Assembly (NCBI GenBank): GCA_017469685.1
Contig: JAFUFW010000016.1
Coordinates: 1-64,000 of the forward strand
Origin: Bacteroidaceae bacterium
GTDB taxonomy: Bacteria > Bacteroidota > Bacteroidia > Bacteroidales > Bacteroidaceae
Reading direction: 5' to 3'
Length of the DNA stretch: 64,000 nucleotides
Both the position numbers and the translations under genes were made by a program. Under the pieces are notes generated by a model, which searched no databases, was not told the origin of the DNA, and saw nothing but the letters and a program-made list of their open reading frames with translations. Below, piece after piece: positions 54,427 through 61,566 of this stretch (position 1 is the first letter of the stretch; every line of letters begins with the position of its first letter).

Positions 54427-54462
54427 AGTGAAAAGTGAAAGAATGAAAAGTGAAAAATAAAA
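54427..54462. repeat. Left simple-repeat arm (TGAAAAGTG units)
   Basis: GTGAAAAGTGAAAGAATGAA-type sequence runs from just after the palindrome to before the four-helix-bundle ATG. It reads as the reverse complement of the array at 54889-54968. Confidence 0.55.
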
Positions 54463-54474
54463 GTATCTTTTGCA

Positions 54475-54855
54475 ATGGGACATATCGCACGTCAAGGCAT
54501 AGATTCACCTCTACATTTAAAGAGTAAATCGTTTGCTGTCGCAATCGTAAGAATGGCGAAACAAAACAATGATTGGCACGTGAATAGCCTATTCCAGCAG
54601 ATACTGCGTTCTGGCACGTCCATTCATGCCAATGTGCGTGAATCAGAGTTTGCACAAACTTCACCTGATTTCATTACCAAACTCACTATTTCACTCAAGG
54701 AAGCCAATGAGACAAAGGGATGGTTAGAAGTCCTGTATGAGGCAGATTGTGTGGACAATTCCACTTTTAACAACCTCTATTCACTATGCAAGGAATTGAT
54801 TGCCATCCTCGTCGCTTCAATAAAAACAGCAAAGTTAAACAGTCAATTAAAATGA
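54475..54855 (+). CDS. Four-helix-bundle protein (23S rRNA IVP / Avd-like fold)
   Basis: The product is 126 residues, helical throughout. S-F-A-V-A-I-V-R-M-A, Q-I-L-R-S-G-T-S-I-H-A-N-V-R-E-S-E-F-A and L-K-E-A-N-E-T-K-G-W-L-E are the family signature of the 23S rRNA intervening-sequence proteins ('S23/IVP'), the fold also used by Avd of diversity-generating retroelements. No reverse transcriptase or variable repeat is nearby. Inverted A/T-rich repeat arms flank the gene, and it separates pta from ackA, so it looks like an inserted cassette. The leader is very short; TATCTTTTG lies just before the ATG. Confidence 0.75.
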   Translation: MGHIARQGIDSPLHLKSKSFAVAIVRMAKQNNDWHVNSLFQQILRSGTSIHANVRESEFAQTSPDFITKLTISLKEANETKGWLEVLYEADCVDNSTFNNLYSLCKELIAILVASIKTAKLNSQLK

Positions 54856-54888
54856 TGTGAGAAAGGAAAGCTGTGAGCAGAGGTAACT

Positions 54889-54968
54889 CTTATTTTTCAC
54901 TTTTCACTTTTCATTTTTCACTTTTCATTCTTCACTTTTCACTTTTCACTCTTCATTCTTCACTCGTC
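54889..54968. repeat. Right simple-repeat arm (CACTTTTCA units)
   Basis: About 80 nt of imperfect CACTTTTCA tandem units with TTCATTCTT interruptions, ending 13 nt before the ackA ATG. It is the inverted counterpart of the left arm at 54427-54462. Confidence 0.6.
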
Positions 54969-54980
54969 ATTAATAGTGCA

Positions 54981-56174
54981 ATGAAAATACTTGTTCTCAA
55001 CTGCGGAAGCAGCAGTATAAAATACGCTTTGTACGACATGGCCGACCGCTCAGTCATCACCAGTGGCGGCATCGAGAAAATCGGCTTGCCCGACTCATTC
55101 ATCAAATATAAGGCCGATGGCCAGAAATTCCAGTTTGAAGCCCCTGTGCCCGAGCACACCGCCGGCGTGCAACTCATCTTTAAGGTGCTTACAGAAGGCG
55201 AGCACGCTGTGCTGAGCGACCTCCACGAGCTCAGTGCCGTAGGCCACCGCATGGTCCATGGCGGCGAGAAGTTCCAGAAAAGCGTAGTCCTCACCCCTGA
55301 GGTGATGCGCGACTTCGAGGCATGCAACGACCTCGCCCCACTCCACAATCCTGCCAACATCAAGGGCGTCAATGCCGTCAAGGCCCTGCTGCCCGACCTG
55401 CCTCAGGTGGGAGTCTTCGACACCGCCTTCCATCAGACCATGCCCGATTACGCCTATATGTACGCCTTGCCCTACGACCTCTATAGGAAATATGGCGTTC
55501 GTCGCTACGGCTTCCACGGCACCAGCCATCGCTACGTCTCGGCTCGCGTGCTCGAGTTCCTCGGGATGCCCGTTGAAGGCAGCAAGGTCATCACGTGTCA
55601 TATTGGCGGTGGCGCCTCCATCGCAGCCGTCAAGGATGGCAAGGTCGTCGACACCTCCATGGGGCTCACCCCGCTTGAAGGCCTGATGATGGGCACTCGC
55701 AGCGGCGATATCGATGCCGGCGCTGTCACTTTCATTATGGACAAGCTCGGCCTCGATACTAAGGGCATCTCAAACCTCCTCAATAAGCAGTCCGGCCTGC
55801 TCGGCGTCAGCGAGGGCCGCAGCGACTTCCGCGACATCCTTGCCGGCATTGCTGAGGGCAACGGTCTCGCCCGCCTGGCCAAGGAGATGTACACCTATCG
55901 CATCAAGAAGTATATCGGCAGCTACGCTGCAGCCATGGGAGGCGTCGACGTAATCCTGTTCACAGCAGGAGCCGGCGAGAACCAGCACGAGGTCCGTGAA
56001 GGTGCTACCCGCGGCCTGGAGTTCCTCGGCGTGGAGCTCGACGACGAGAAGAACCGTGCCTGCCGTGCCACTGAGGCTGTCATCTCGAAGGACAGCTCGC
56101 GTGTAAAAGTGTGCGTCATCCCCACCGACGAGGAGCTGATGATTGCAACGGACACGTACGAATTAACGAAATAA
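54981..56174 (+). CDS. ackA: Acetate kinase
   Basis: The product is 397 residues from the ATG at 54981 (M-K-I-L-V-L-N-C-G-S-S-S-I-K-Y). A longer frame beginning at 54873 is read through the simple repeat and was rejected. Key parts: the phosphate-binding N-C-G-S-S-S, H-R-M-V-H-G-G, F-D-T-A-F-H, H-G-T-S-H and G-A-G-E-N. It converts acetyl phosphate and ADP to acetate and ATP. With pta it gives the acetate branch of fermentation. A GT2 gene follows after 3 nt. Confidence 0.97.
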   Translation: MKILVLNCGSSSIKYALYDMADRSVITSGGIEKIGLPDSFIKYKADGQKFQFEAPVPEHTAGVQLIFKVLTEGEHAVLSDLHELSAVGHRMVHGGEKFQKSVVLTPEVMRDFEACNDLAPLHNPANIKGVNAVKALLPDLPQVGVFDTAFHQTMPDYAYMYALPYDLYRKYGVRRYGFHGTSHRYVSARVLEFLGMPVEGSKVITCHIGGGASIAAVKDGKVVDTSMGLTPLEGLMMGTRSGDIDAGAVTFIMDKLGLDTKGISNLLNKQSGLLGVSEGRSDFRDILAGIAEGNGLARLAKEMYTYRIKKYIGSYAAAMGGVDVILFTAGAGENQHEVREGATRGLEFLGVELDDEKNRACRATEAVISKDSSRVKVCVIPTDEELMIATDTYELTK

Positions 56175-56177
56175 TAT

Positions 56178-57236
56178 ATGCCAGCCTATTCTATTATAGT
56201 CCCGGTCTACAACCGTCCGGAAGAGGTTGCTGAGCTGCTGCTGAGCCTGACGAAGCAGACCTTCCGCGACTTCGACGTACATGTCGTCGAGGACGGCAGC
56301 GAGGTCGTGTGCGAGGGGGCGTGCAACCATTTCGCCAACCACCTTGACATCCACTACTATGTCAAGGACAATGGCGGACCTGGCGCTGCCCGCAACTTCG
56401 GAGCAGAGCATGCCACGGGCGACTACTTCATAGTCCTTGACTCCGATGTCGTGCTTCCACCGGGCTATATTGCGGCCATCGATGATGAGCTGAGAGGCGA
56501 GCCGGCCGATGCCTTCGGAGGCCCAGACCGCGCTCATGAGGATTTCACCCCCGTGCAGAAGGCTATCAGCTATGCCATGACATCGTTCTTCACGACGGGT
56601 GGCATACGTGGCGGCAAGCAGAAGCTCGACAAGTTCTACCCCCGCTCCTTCAATATGGGTGTTAGCCGCGGGCTGTGGCATAAGTTAGGAGGCTTCCGGC
56701 AGATGCGTTTCGGCGAGGATATTGACTTCAGCATTCGCATCTTCAAGGCCGGTGCGCGCTGCAGGCTCTTCCCCGATGCGTGGGTGTGGCACAAGCGCCG
56801 CACCGACTTCCGGCGCTTCTTCCGCCAGGTGCGCAACTCAGGCGCAGCACGCATCAACCTGCACCTGCTGCACCCAGGTTCGATGAAGCTCGTGCACATG
56901 CTGCCAGCGCTGTTCACTGTCGGTTGCCTGTGCCTGCTCATCCTGTTCTGCTTCGGCCTGTTCCTGTTCTTCTTCGGCCCCGATCACATGAACCAGGCAT
57001 GTGGCTTTGCGCTGTGCGAGCTCACGTTGCTGCTGCCTTTGCTCTACGCCCTGCTCATCTTCGTGGACTCGTCCGTCAGAAACCGCAGCCTGTGGGTAGG
57101 CCTGCTCTCAGTTCCCGCCTCCTTTATCCAGCTCATAGGCTACGGCACAGGCTTCCTCAGCGCCGCCTGGAAGCGGCTGGTGATGAAGGAGAAAGGGGAG
57201 GGCTTTGACAGCAATGCCCAGTTGTATGGGGCCTAA
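56178..57236 (+). CDS. Family 2 glycosyltransferase with C-terminal membrane helices
   Basis: The product is 352 residues. A GT-A fold: S-I-I-V-P-V-Y-N-R-P-E-E-V at the N-terminus, V-L-D-S-D-V as the DxD, F-N-M-G-V-S-R-G and G-E-D-I-D-F-S as acceptor and base. About residue 245 onward are hydrophobic helices (L-L-I-L-F-C-F-G-L-F-L-F-F-F and others), so it is membrane-bound and faces the cytoplasm. Donor and acceptor are unknown. It starts 3 nt after ackA, so it may be co-transcribed. Confidence 0.85.
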   Translation: MPAYSIIVPVYNRPEEVAELLLSLTKQTFRDFDVHVVEDGSEVVCEGACNHFANHLDIHYYVKDNGGPGAARNFGAEHATGDYFIVLDSDVVLPPGYIAAIDDELRGEPADAFGGPDRAHEDFTPVQKAISYAMTSFFTTGGIRGGKQKLDKFYPRSFNMGVSRGLWHKLGGFRQMRFGEDIDFSIRIFKAGARCRLFPDAWVWHKRRTDFRRFFRQVRNSGAARINLHLLHPGSMKLVHMLPALFTVGCLCLLILFCFGLFLFFFGPDHMNQACGFALCELTLLLPLLYALLIFVDSSVRNRSLWVGLLSVPASFIQLIGYGTGFLSAAWKRLVMKEKGEGFDSNAQLYGA

Positions 57237-57250
57237 TGTAGTGACTTCGG

Positions 57251-57265
57251 AATAACGTAATATCG
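57251..57265 (+). repeat. AATAACGTAATATCG unit, copy 2
   Basis: Identical to 35197-35211. It lies directly before the TTG start of radC. Confidence 0.5.
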
Positions 57266-57271
57266 GAAGAT

Positions 57272-57955
57272 TTGAATATAAAAGACCTACCCACCGATGA
57301 GCGTCCCCGTGAGCGGATGATAGAGCAGGGTGCTTCAGCGCTATCGCCTGCTGAGCTGCTGGCTATTCTTATCGGTAGCGGCAACACAGAGGAGACTGCC
57401 GTTCAGCTGATGCAGCGCCTGCTCTCAGACTGCGGCGGCAGCCTGAAAGCCTTGAGCCGCCTGTCGGTCAGCGATCTTTCGAAACGCTATAAGGGCCTCG
57501 GCCCTGCGAAAGCCGTAAGTATCCTTGCTGCCTGCGAGCTCGGACGCCGGCGTGCGATGGAAGTAGCGGCAGAGAAGCGCTACGTGAAGAGTGCGGTGGA
57601 CATATATAATATAATGTACCCGCGCGTGCGCGACCTCGCTCACGAAGAGAGCTATGCCCTGTACGTGAGGGCTGACAACAGCCTCGAGGGGCAGCCCTGC
57701 CTCATCAGCAAGGGCGGACTTACGAGCACGATGGTCGATGTTCGCTTGGTCGTCCGCGAGGCTCTGATACGTCAGACTCCTGCATTAGCCTTCGTGCACA
57801 ACCACCCTTCGGGCAACAAGAGACCGTCGCGCGACGACGACCAGCTGACAGAGCGCATCGCTGAGGCTTGCCGCCTGATGAGCCTGAAGTTGATAGACCA
57901 CGTCATCGTCACTGACGGCGACTACTTCAGCTACCATGAGGAGGGGAAGATTTAG
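57272..57955 (+). CDS. radC: RadC-family JAB/MPN protein
   Basis: The product is 227 residues starting with TTG at 57272: no in-frame ATG exists between it and the upstream stop at 57242, and the reading L-N-I-K-D-L-P-T-D-E-R-P-R-E matches the family's N-terminus. The HhH-like region is near 70-80. The JAMM metal motif V-H-N-H-P-S-G (His176, His178) continues to Asp188/189. The stop is TAG. Its biochemical role is not settled despite the name. The coding stretch 57601-57632 resembles the dispersed CGCGCG-TACATTATT palindromes. Confidence 0.88.
   Translation: MNIKDLPTDERPRERMIEQGASALSPAELLAILIGSGNTEETAVQLMQRLLSDCGGSLKALSRLSVSDLSKRYKGLGPAKAVSILAACELGRRRAMEVAAEKRYVKSAVDIYNIMYPRVRDLAHEESYALYVRADNSLEGQPCLISKGGLTSTMVDVRLVVREALIRQTPALAFVHNHPSGNKRPSRDDDQLTERIAEACRLMSLKLIDHVIVTDGDYFSYHEEGKI
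57601..57632 (-). repeat. Repeat-like palindrome inside radC
   Basis: On the minus strand this reads CGCGCACGCGCGGGTACATT then ATATTATATATG, close to copies A and B. It encodes I-Y-N-I-M-Y-P-R-V-R-D, a conserved part of RadC, so resemblance may be chance. Confidence 0.3.
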
Positions 57956-58096
57956 GGAATTTACCATTCATAATTCACAATACACAATTCATAATTCACA
58001 ATTAATAATTAAGCCCTGCCCAAAAGAGCCCCCACGGGGAGCTCTCGGAGAATCGACGCGGCCTGTGGTCGAGCGAGTGAGGGGCCTCAAAGAAGG

Positions 58097-58411
58097 ATGG
58101 ATAAGATTCAGATAGAAGAAAAAGTCGTGGACCTGCTCAAGACGGTGTACGACCCTGAGATTCCCGTCAATGTTTATGATCTTGGGCTGATATACCGCAT
58201 TGAGGTGAGCGACGACCTCAAGCAGCTTGAGGTGGATATGACCATGACGGCTCCGTCGTGCCCCATGGCCGACTTTATTCTTGAGGATGTCCGTCAGAAG
58301 CTGGAGAGCATTGAAGGCATTGACAGCGTCAGCGTCAACCTCGTCTTCGAGCCTGAGTGGGACAAGGATATGATGAGTGAAGAAGCAAAACTGGAACTTG
58401 GAATGCTATGA
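58097..58411 (+). CDS. DUF59/MIP18-family iron-sulfur assembly protein
   Basis: The product is 104 residues. V-Y-D-P-E-I-P-V-N-V-Y-D-L-G-L-I-Y and M-T-A-P-S-C-P-M-A-D are the family signature with its reactive Cys. SufT/PaaD/MIP18 proteins help mature Fe-S proteins. Its stop overlaps the lpxH start (ATGA), so the two are translated together. Upstream is a 140-nt gap with CAATTCA/TAATTC simple repeats and a GC-rich hairpin. Confidence 0.85.
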   Translation: MDKIQIEEKVVDLLKTVYDPEIPVNVYDLGLIYRIEVSDDLKQLEVDMTMTAPSCPMADFILEDVRQKLESIEGIDSVSVNLVFEPEWDKDMMSEEAKLELGML

Positions 58412-59172
58412 AGCCTGTTTATTTCCTCTCTGATGCCCACTTGGGCTGCCGTGCTCTCAAGCACGGGCGCACGCAGGAGCGGCGGCTGGTTCGTTTCCTC
58501 GACTCTGTCAAGGATAAGGCTGGGGCTGTGTACCTCCTGGGCGACATCTTTGATTTCTGGTACGAGTACAAGACAGTAGTGCCTAAGGGCTACACGCGCC
58601 TGCTGGGTAAACTGAGCGAGCTGACCGACCTCGGCGTGGAAGTGCATTTCTTCACGGGCAACCACGACATCTGGGCTTACGACTATCTGGAGCAGGAGTG
58701 CGGCGCCGTGGTTCATCGTGAGCCGCTGACCGTAGAGCTTGGCGACAAGCTTTTCTTCCTGGCTCACGGCGATGGGCTCGGCGACCCCGACCCAAAGTTC
58801 AAGTTGCTTCGCTTCATCTTCCACAACCGTTTGTGCCAGATGCTCTTCTCTGCCATTCATCCGCGTTGGGGCCTGGAGCTTGGCCTCTCGTGGGCCAAGC
58901 ACAGCATGCAGAAGCATCTGACGGAGGCCCCCCCCCACTATGAGGGCGAGGACAGAGAGCATCTGGTGCTCTTCTCAAAGGACTATCTGACGACTCACCC
59001 CGGCGTGAACTTCTTCGTCTTCGGCCACCGCCACATAGAGCTCGACCTGATGCTCTCTCGCACGTCGCGCGTATTGATCTTGGGCGACTGGATCTCAAAG
59101 TTCACCTATGCCGTCTTCGACGGCGAACAGCTTTGGATGGAGAACTATATCGAGGGCGAAACGGAGCTGTAG
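58408..59172 (+). CDS. lpxH: UDP-2,3-diacylglucosamine diphosphatase-like phosphoesterase
   Basis: The product is 254 residues. The calcineurin-like metal motifs are complete: S-D-A-H-L-G (Asp9, His11), L-G-D-I-F-D-F-W (Asp46), T-G-N-H-D (Asn85, His86), A-H-G-D-G (His120) and F-G-H-R-H. LpxH removes UMP from UDP-diacylglucosamine in lipid A synthesis. The family in Bacteroidetes is this length. It is translationally coupled to the DUF59 gene. The stop is TAG. Confidence 0.9.
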   Translation: MKPVYFLSDAHLGCRALKHGRTQERRLVRFLDSVKDKAGAVYLLGDIFDFWYEYKTVVPKGYTRLLGKLSELTDLGVEVHFFTGNHDIWAYDYLEQECGAVVHREPLTVELGDKLFFLAHGDGLGDPDPKFKLLRFIFHNRLCQMLFSAIHPRWGLELGLSWAKHSMQKHLTEAPPHYEGEDREHLVLFSKDYLTTHPGVNFFVFGHRHIELDLMLSRTSRVLILGDWISKFTYAVFDGEQLWMENYIEGETEL

Positions 59173-59223
59173 GGCCGTGCAGAGTGCCTTCATAACAAGA
59201 ATTGTCATTAACACAGAACCGTA

Positions 59224-59718
59224 ATGGAAGTTATTCAGAGTTTCACTATCGACCATACCCGCCTGAAGCCGGGGATATACGTCTCGCGTGAGGATAAGGG
59301 CTTCACTACGTTTGACCTGCGCATCACCGAGCCTAACAAGGAGCCTGCCGTGGCGCCAGCTGCCATGCATAGCTTGGAGCACTTGATGGCCACGTGGTTT
59401 CGTAATTCACGAGTGAAGGACGATGTCGTCTACGTAGGGCCTATGGGTTGCCTGACAGGCATGTACGTCATTATGACCGGCACCTATGGCGTCGAGGCAA
59501 TGCGTCGACTGACCATCGAATGCCTGCAGTGGATACTCGAGCAGACGGAAGTGCCTGCTACGCGCCCCGAGGCGTGTGGCAACTATCTTCTGCACGACCT
59601 GCCGATGTGCAAGTGGGAGAGCGCCCGCTACCTCGACCGCCTGGAGCATGATTTCCACAGCGAATACTCGAAGCTGCAGGTGATCCTTGACGACGGCCGC
59701 GTCTTTGCCGATGCATAG
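59224..59718 (+). CDS. luxS: S-ribosylhomocysteine lyase (autoinducer-2 synthase)
   Basis: The product is 164 residues. Iron/zinc site H-S-L-E-H (His49, His53) and Cys118 in E-A-C-G-N-Y; catalytic Cys76 in G-P-M-G-C-L-T-G. It cleaves S-ribosylhomocysteine to homocysteine and the AI-2 precursor. It follows lpxH after 51 nt. A repeat copy and a long bidirectional hairpin follow. The stop is TAG. Confidence 0.97.
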   Translation: MEVIQSFTIDHTRLKPGIYVSREDKGFTTFDLRITEPNKEPAVAPAAMHSLEHLMATWFRNSRVKDDVVYVGPMGCLTGMYVIMTGTYGVEAMRRLTIECLQWILEQTEVPATRPEACGNYLLHDLPMCKWESARYLDRLEHDFHSEYSKLQVILDDGRVFADA

Positions 59719-59722
59719 CCTC

Positions 59723-59752
59723 GTGCGCGCGTACTTAATATTTAATGTGTAT
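59723..59752. repeat. GTGCGCGCG-TACTTAATATTTAA repeat, copy C (partial)
   Basis: GC-rich left arm and TACTTAATATTTAATGTG core, like copies A and B but with the right GC arm lost. It again follows the end of a transcription unit. Confidence 0.5.
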
Positions 59753-59756
59753 CTTT

Positions 59757-59814
59757 CATAAACGCAAAGAAGGCGCAAAGGATTTGGTTCCTTTGCGCCT
59801 TCTTCGCGTTTATG
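59757..59814. terminator. 26-bp hairpin between luxS and efp
   Basis: 59757-59782 pairs with 59789-59814 with one mismatch; loop TTTGGT. It lies between convergent genes (luxS plus, efp minus) and is unusually long. T-runs are short on both sides. Confidence 0.85.
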
Positions 59815-59836
59815 AGTGTTAGTTCCCGGACAGGGC

Positions 59837-60403
59837 TCAGGACTTTACGCGGCCCTGATAGCTGCCGTCGCGGGTGTCAATCTCGATGATTTCGCCTTCA
59901 TTGATGAAGAGAGGTACTCGCACCTCGGCACCTGTCTCTACCTTGGCGGGCTTGAGGGTGTTGGTGGCGGTGTCGCCCTTGAGGCCAGGCTCGGTCCACG
60001 TCACGGCGAGCTTCACCTTCACGGGAACGTCGGCATAGAGGACGGTCTCGGTGGAGGCATCGGTGACGACCTCAACGTTCTCGCCTTCCTTCATGAAATC
60101 CACGCCGTTGATCTGGTCCTTGGCGATGGGAATTTGCTCGAAAGTCTCGTTGTTCATGAAGATGTAGTCCTCGCCTTCCATGTAGAGGAATTGGTAGCTG
60201 CGGCGCTCGACGCGTACGTCTTCGAGCTTCTCGCCGATGTTGAAGCGACGCTCCAGCACGTTGCCGCTCACGACGTCCTTGAGTGTTGTGCGCATGATGG
60301 TGTTGCCCTTTCCAGGCTTCACGTGCAGGAAGTCGATGCAGAAATAGAGCTTGCCATCCATGCGGATGCATGTGCCCTTCTTAATGTCTTGTGAGTTAAT
60401 CAT
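59837..60403 (-). CDS. efp: Elongation factor P
   Basis: The product is 188 residues, three beta-barrel domains, beginning M-I-N-S-Q-D-I-K-K-G. The loop that reaches the peptidyl-transferase centre is V-K-P-G-K-G-N with Lys32 at the tip. EF-P relieves stalling at proline runs. It is monocistronic on the minus strand with its own promoter at 60473-60480. Confidence 0.96.
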   Translation of the reverse strand: MINSQDIKKGTCIRMDGKLYFCIDFLHVKPGKGNTIMRTTLKDVVSGNVLERRFNIGEKLEDVRVERRSYQFLYMEGEDYIFMNNETFEQIPIAKDQINGVDFMKEGENVEVVTDASTETVLYADVPVKVKLAVTWTEPGLKGDTATNTLKPAKVETGAEVRVPLFINEGEIIEIDTRDGSYQGRVKS

Positions 60404-60472
60404 ACTCTTGTGGGAAGTAAAAAAGTGATATATTAAGTATTGAATTCAGAAGCTATCGTTCTTTTTCGGGCG

Positions 60473-60506
60473 CAAAGGTAGTGAAAATTAACGGAAAATA
60501 CGCAAA
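60473..60506 (-). promoter_or_regulatory. Promoter of efp
   Basis: On the minus strand -7 TACCTTTG (60473-60480); a TTTG at 60503-60506 is 22 nt away, slightly long. Divergent from the rpmH promoter. Confidence 0.6.
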
Positions 60507-60520
60507 AGTTTAGGGAAAAT

Positions 60521-60552
60521 CTTGCGTGAATGAAAAAAAGTATCTACTTTTG
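60521..60552 (+). promoter_or_regulatory. Promoter of rpmH
   Basis: CTTG at 60521-60524, 20-nt spacer, TACTTTTG at 60545-60552; leader about 42 nt. Confidence 0.65.
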
Positions 60553-60599
60553 CAGCCCGATAAGCTCATACAGCGAACAAATATATAAAAGATATAGCA

Positions 60600-60755
60600 A
60601 TGAAAAGAACATTCCAACCCTCCAATCGCAGAAGAAAGAACAAGCACGGTTTCCGTGAACGTATGCTCACCGCTAATGGCCGCCGCGTGCTCGCCGCACG
60701 TCGTGCTAAGGGCCGTAAGAAGCTCACCGTGTCGGACGAGCGCCACGGCAAATAA
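60600..60755 (+). CDS. rpmH: 50S ribosomal protein L34
   Basis: The product is 51 residues, below the length limit of most ORF listings. [22 protein letters not shown] and [16 protein letters not shown] define L34, with a 7-residue C-terminal extension. It has its own promoter. In many Bacteroidetes it precedes the same PASTA-RluD-Ddl run as here. Confidence 0.97.
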   Translation: MKRTFQPSNRRRKNKHGFRERMLTANGRRVLAARRAKGRKKLTVSDERHGK

Positions 60756-60777
60756 TTTTCGTTAACACGTTAACTTA

Positions 60778-60848
60778 TTAACACGTTAACAGACTGACAA
60801 GTTGAGTGCCTCGCGGCCTGTTAACTTGTTGGCCTGTTAGCGTGTTAA
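60778..60848 (+). other. Nested inverted repeat between rpmH and the PASTA gene
   Basis: TTAACACGTTAACAG (60778-60792) pairs with 60834-60848 with one G-U. Inside, CAAGTT (60798-60803) pairs with AACTTG (60823-60828). Another TTAACACGTTAAC copy lies just before, at 60762-60774. No T-run ends the stem. A terminator, processing site or binding site are possible. Confidence 0.45.
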
Positions 60849-60905
60849 ATGTTTTATGAAGTCAGACCTTAAGCGGCCTGGCAAGCGATGCTAAACGGAA
60901 CAACG

Positions 60906-61556
60906 ATGGGTTTCTTCAAGAAATTATTCAGCGCTTATGTCTGGGGCAACCTGCTGGCTATGGTGGCCGTGGCTGCCTTGGCCGTATTCCTGTTGTGGAA
61001 AGGGCTTGCGCTCTACACCAAGCACGGCGAGACCGTCAGTGTGCCGTCCCTCATAGGCTTGCAGGAGAGCGATGCCATGTACACGCTCGAGCGGCTGGGG
61101 CTCAGAGGGGTGGTGGCCGATTCAGCCTACAACAAACGTAAGCCCACTGACAGCATACTTGAGCAGCATCCCGTGGCGGGAGCTAAGGTGAAGGCGGGGC
61201 GTGAGATACAGCTCACCATAAACTCTGCCCATACGCCTACGCTGCCGCTGCCTGACGTGGCCGACAACAGCTCGCTACGCGAGGCGCAGGCCAAGCTGAC
61301 GGCTATGGGCTTCAAGCTGGGGCCCGTGGAATACATCCCAGGCGACCGTGACTGGGTCTACGGCGTCAAGAGCCGTGGGCACAATGTCTACACCGGTGAG
61401 CGCGTGCCACTCGACGTGCCCCTTATCCTGCAGGTGGGTAACAACTCGACCGACGAGGAGATTGACGAGTGGGACGATGATATCGACGAAGAGCTCAGCG
61501 ATGATGATGCCCTGGCCGACGACGACCGCTACGGCATCGACCTTATCGACCCGTAA
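60906..61556 (+). CDS. PASTA-domain membrane protein
   Basis: The product is 216 residues from the ATG at 60906 (M-G-F-F-K-K-L-F-S); the ATG at 60888 adds six. One N-terminal transmembrane helix (A-M-V-A-V-A-A-L-A-V-F-L-L-W) is followed by PASTA-like domains (V-S-V-P-S-L-I-G-L-Q-E-S-D-A, then T-L-P-L-P-D-V-A-D-N-S-S-L-R-E-A) and a strongly acidic tail (E-E-I-D-E-W-D-D-D-I-D-E-E-L-S-D-D-D). PASTA domains bind peptidoglycan pieces in other phyla. It is 10 nt from the RluD-like gene. Confidence 0.82.
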   Translation: MGFFKKLFSAYVWGNLLAMVAVAALAVFLLWKGLALYTKHGETVSVPSLIGLQESDAMYTLERLGLRGVVADSAYNKRKPTDSILEQHPVAGAKVKAGREIQLTINSAHTPTLPLPDVADNSSLREAQAKLTAMGFKLGPVEYIPGDRDWVYGVKSRGHNVYTGERVPLDVPLILQVGNNSTDEEIDEWDDDIDEELSDDDALADDDRYGIDLIDP

Positions 61557-61566
61557 ACCCTATGTT

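Noticed and set aside
53771-54664. 297-residue minus-strand frame over pta and its downstream palindrome
   Set aside because: Shadow of pta; no family signature.
54475-54855. Diversity-generating retroelement built on the Avd-like gene
   Set aside because: No reverse transcriptase, template repeat or variable C-type-lectin target is nearby; only the four-helix-bundle fold is shared.
54873-54980. Upstream extension of ackA through the simple repeat
   Set aside because: Encodes repeated F-S-L-F-T-F from CACTTTTCA units; true AckA begins at 54981.
61348-61566. Upstream extension of the RluD-like gene
   Set aside because: Overlaps the PASTA gene in another frame; Ser/Thr-rich nonsense before the ATG at 61567.
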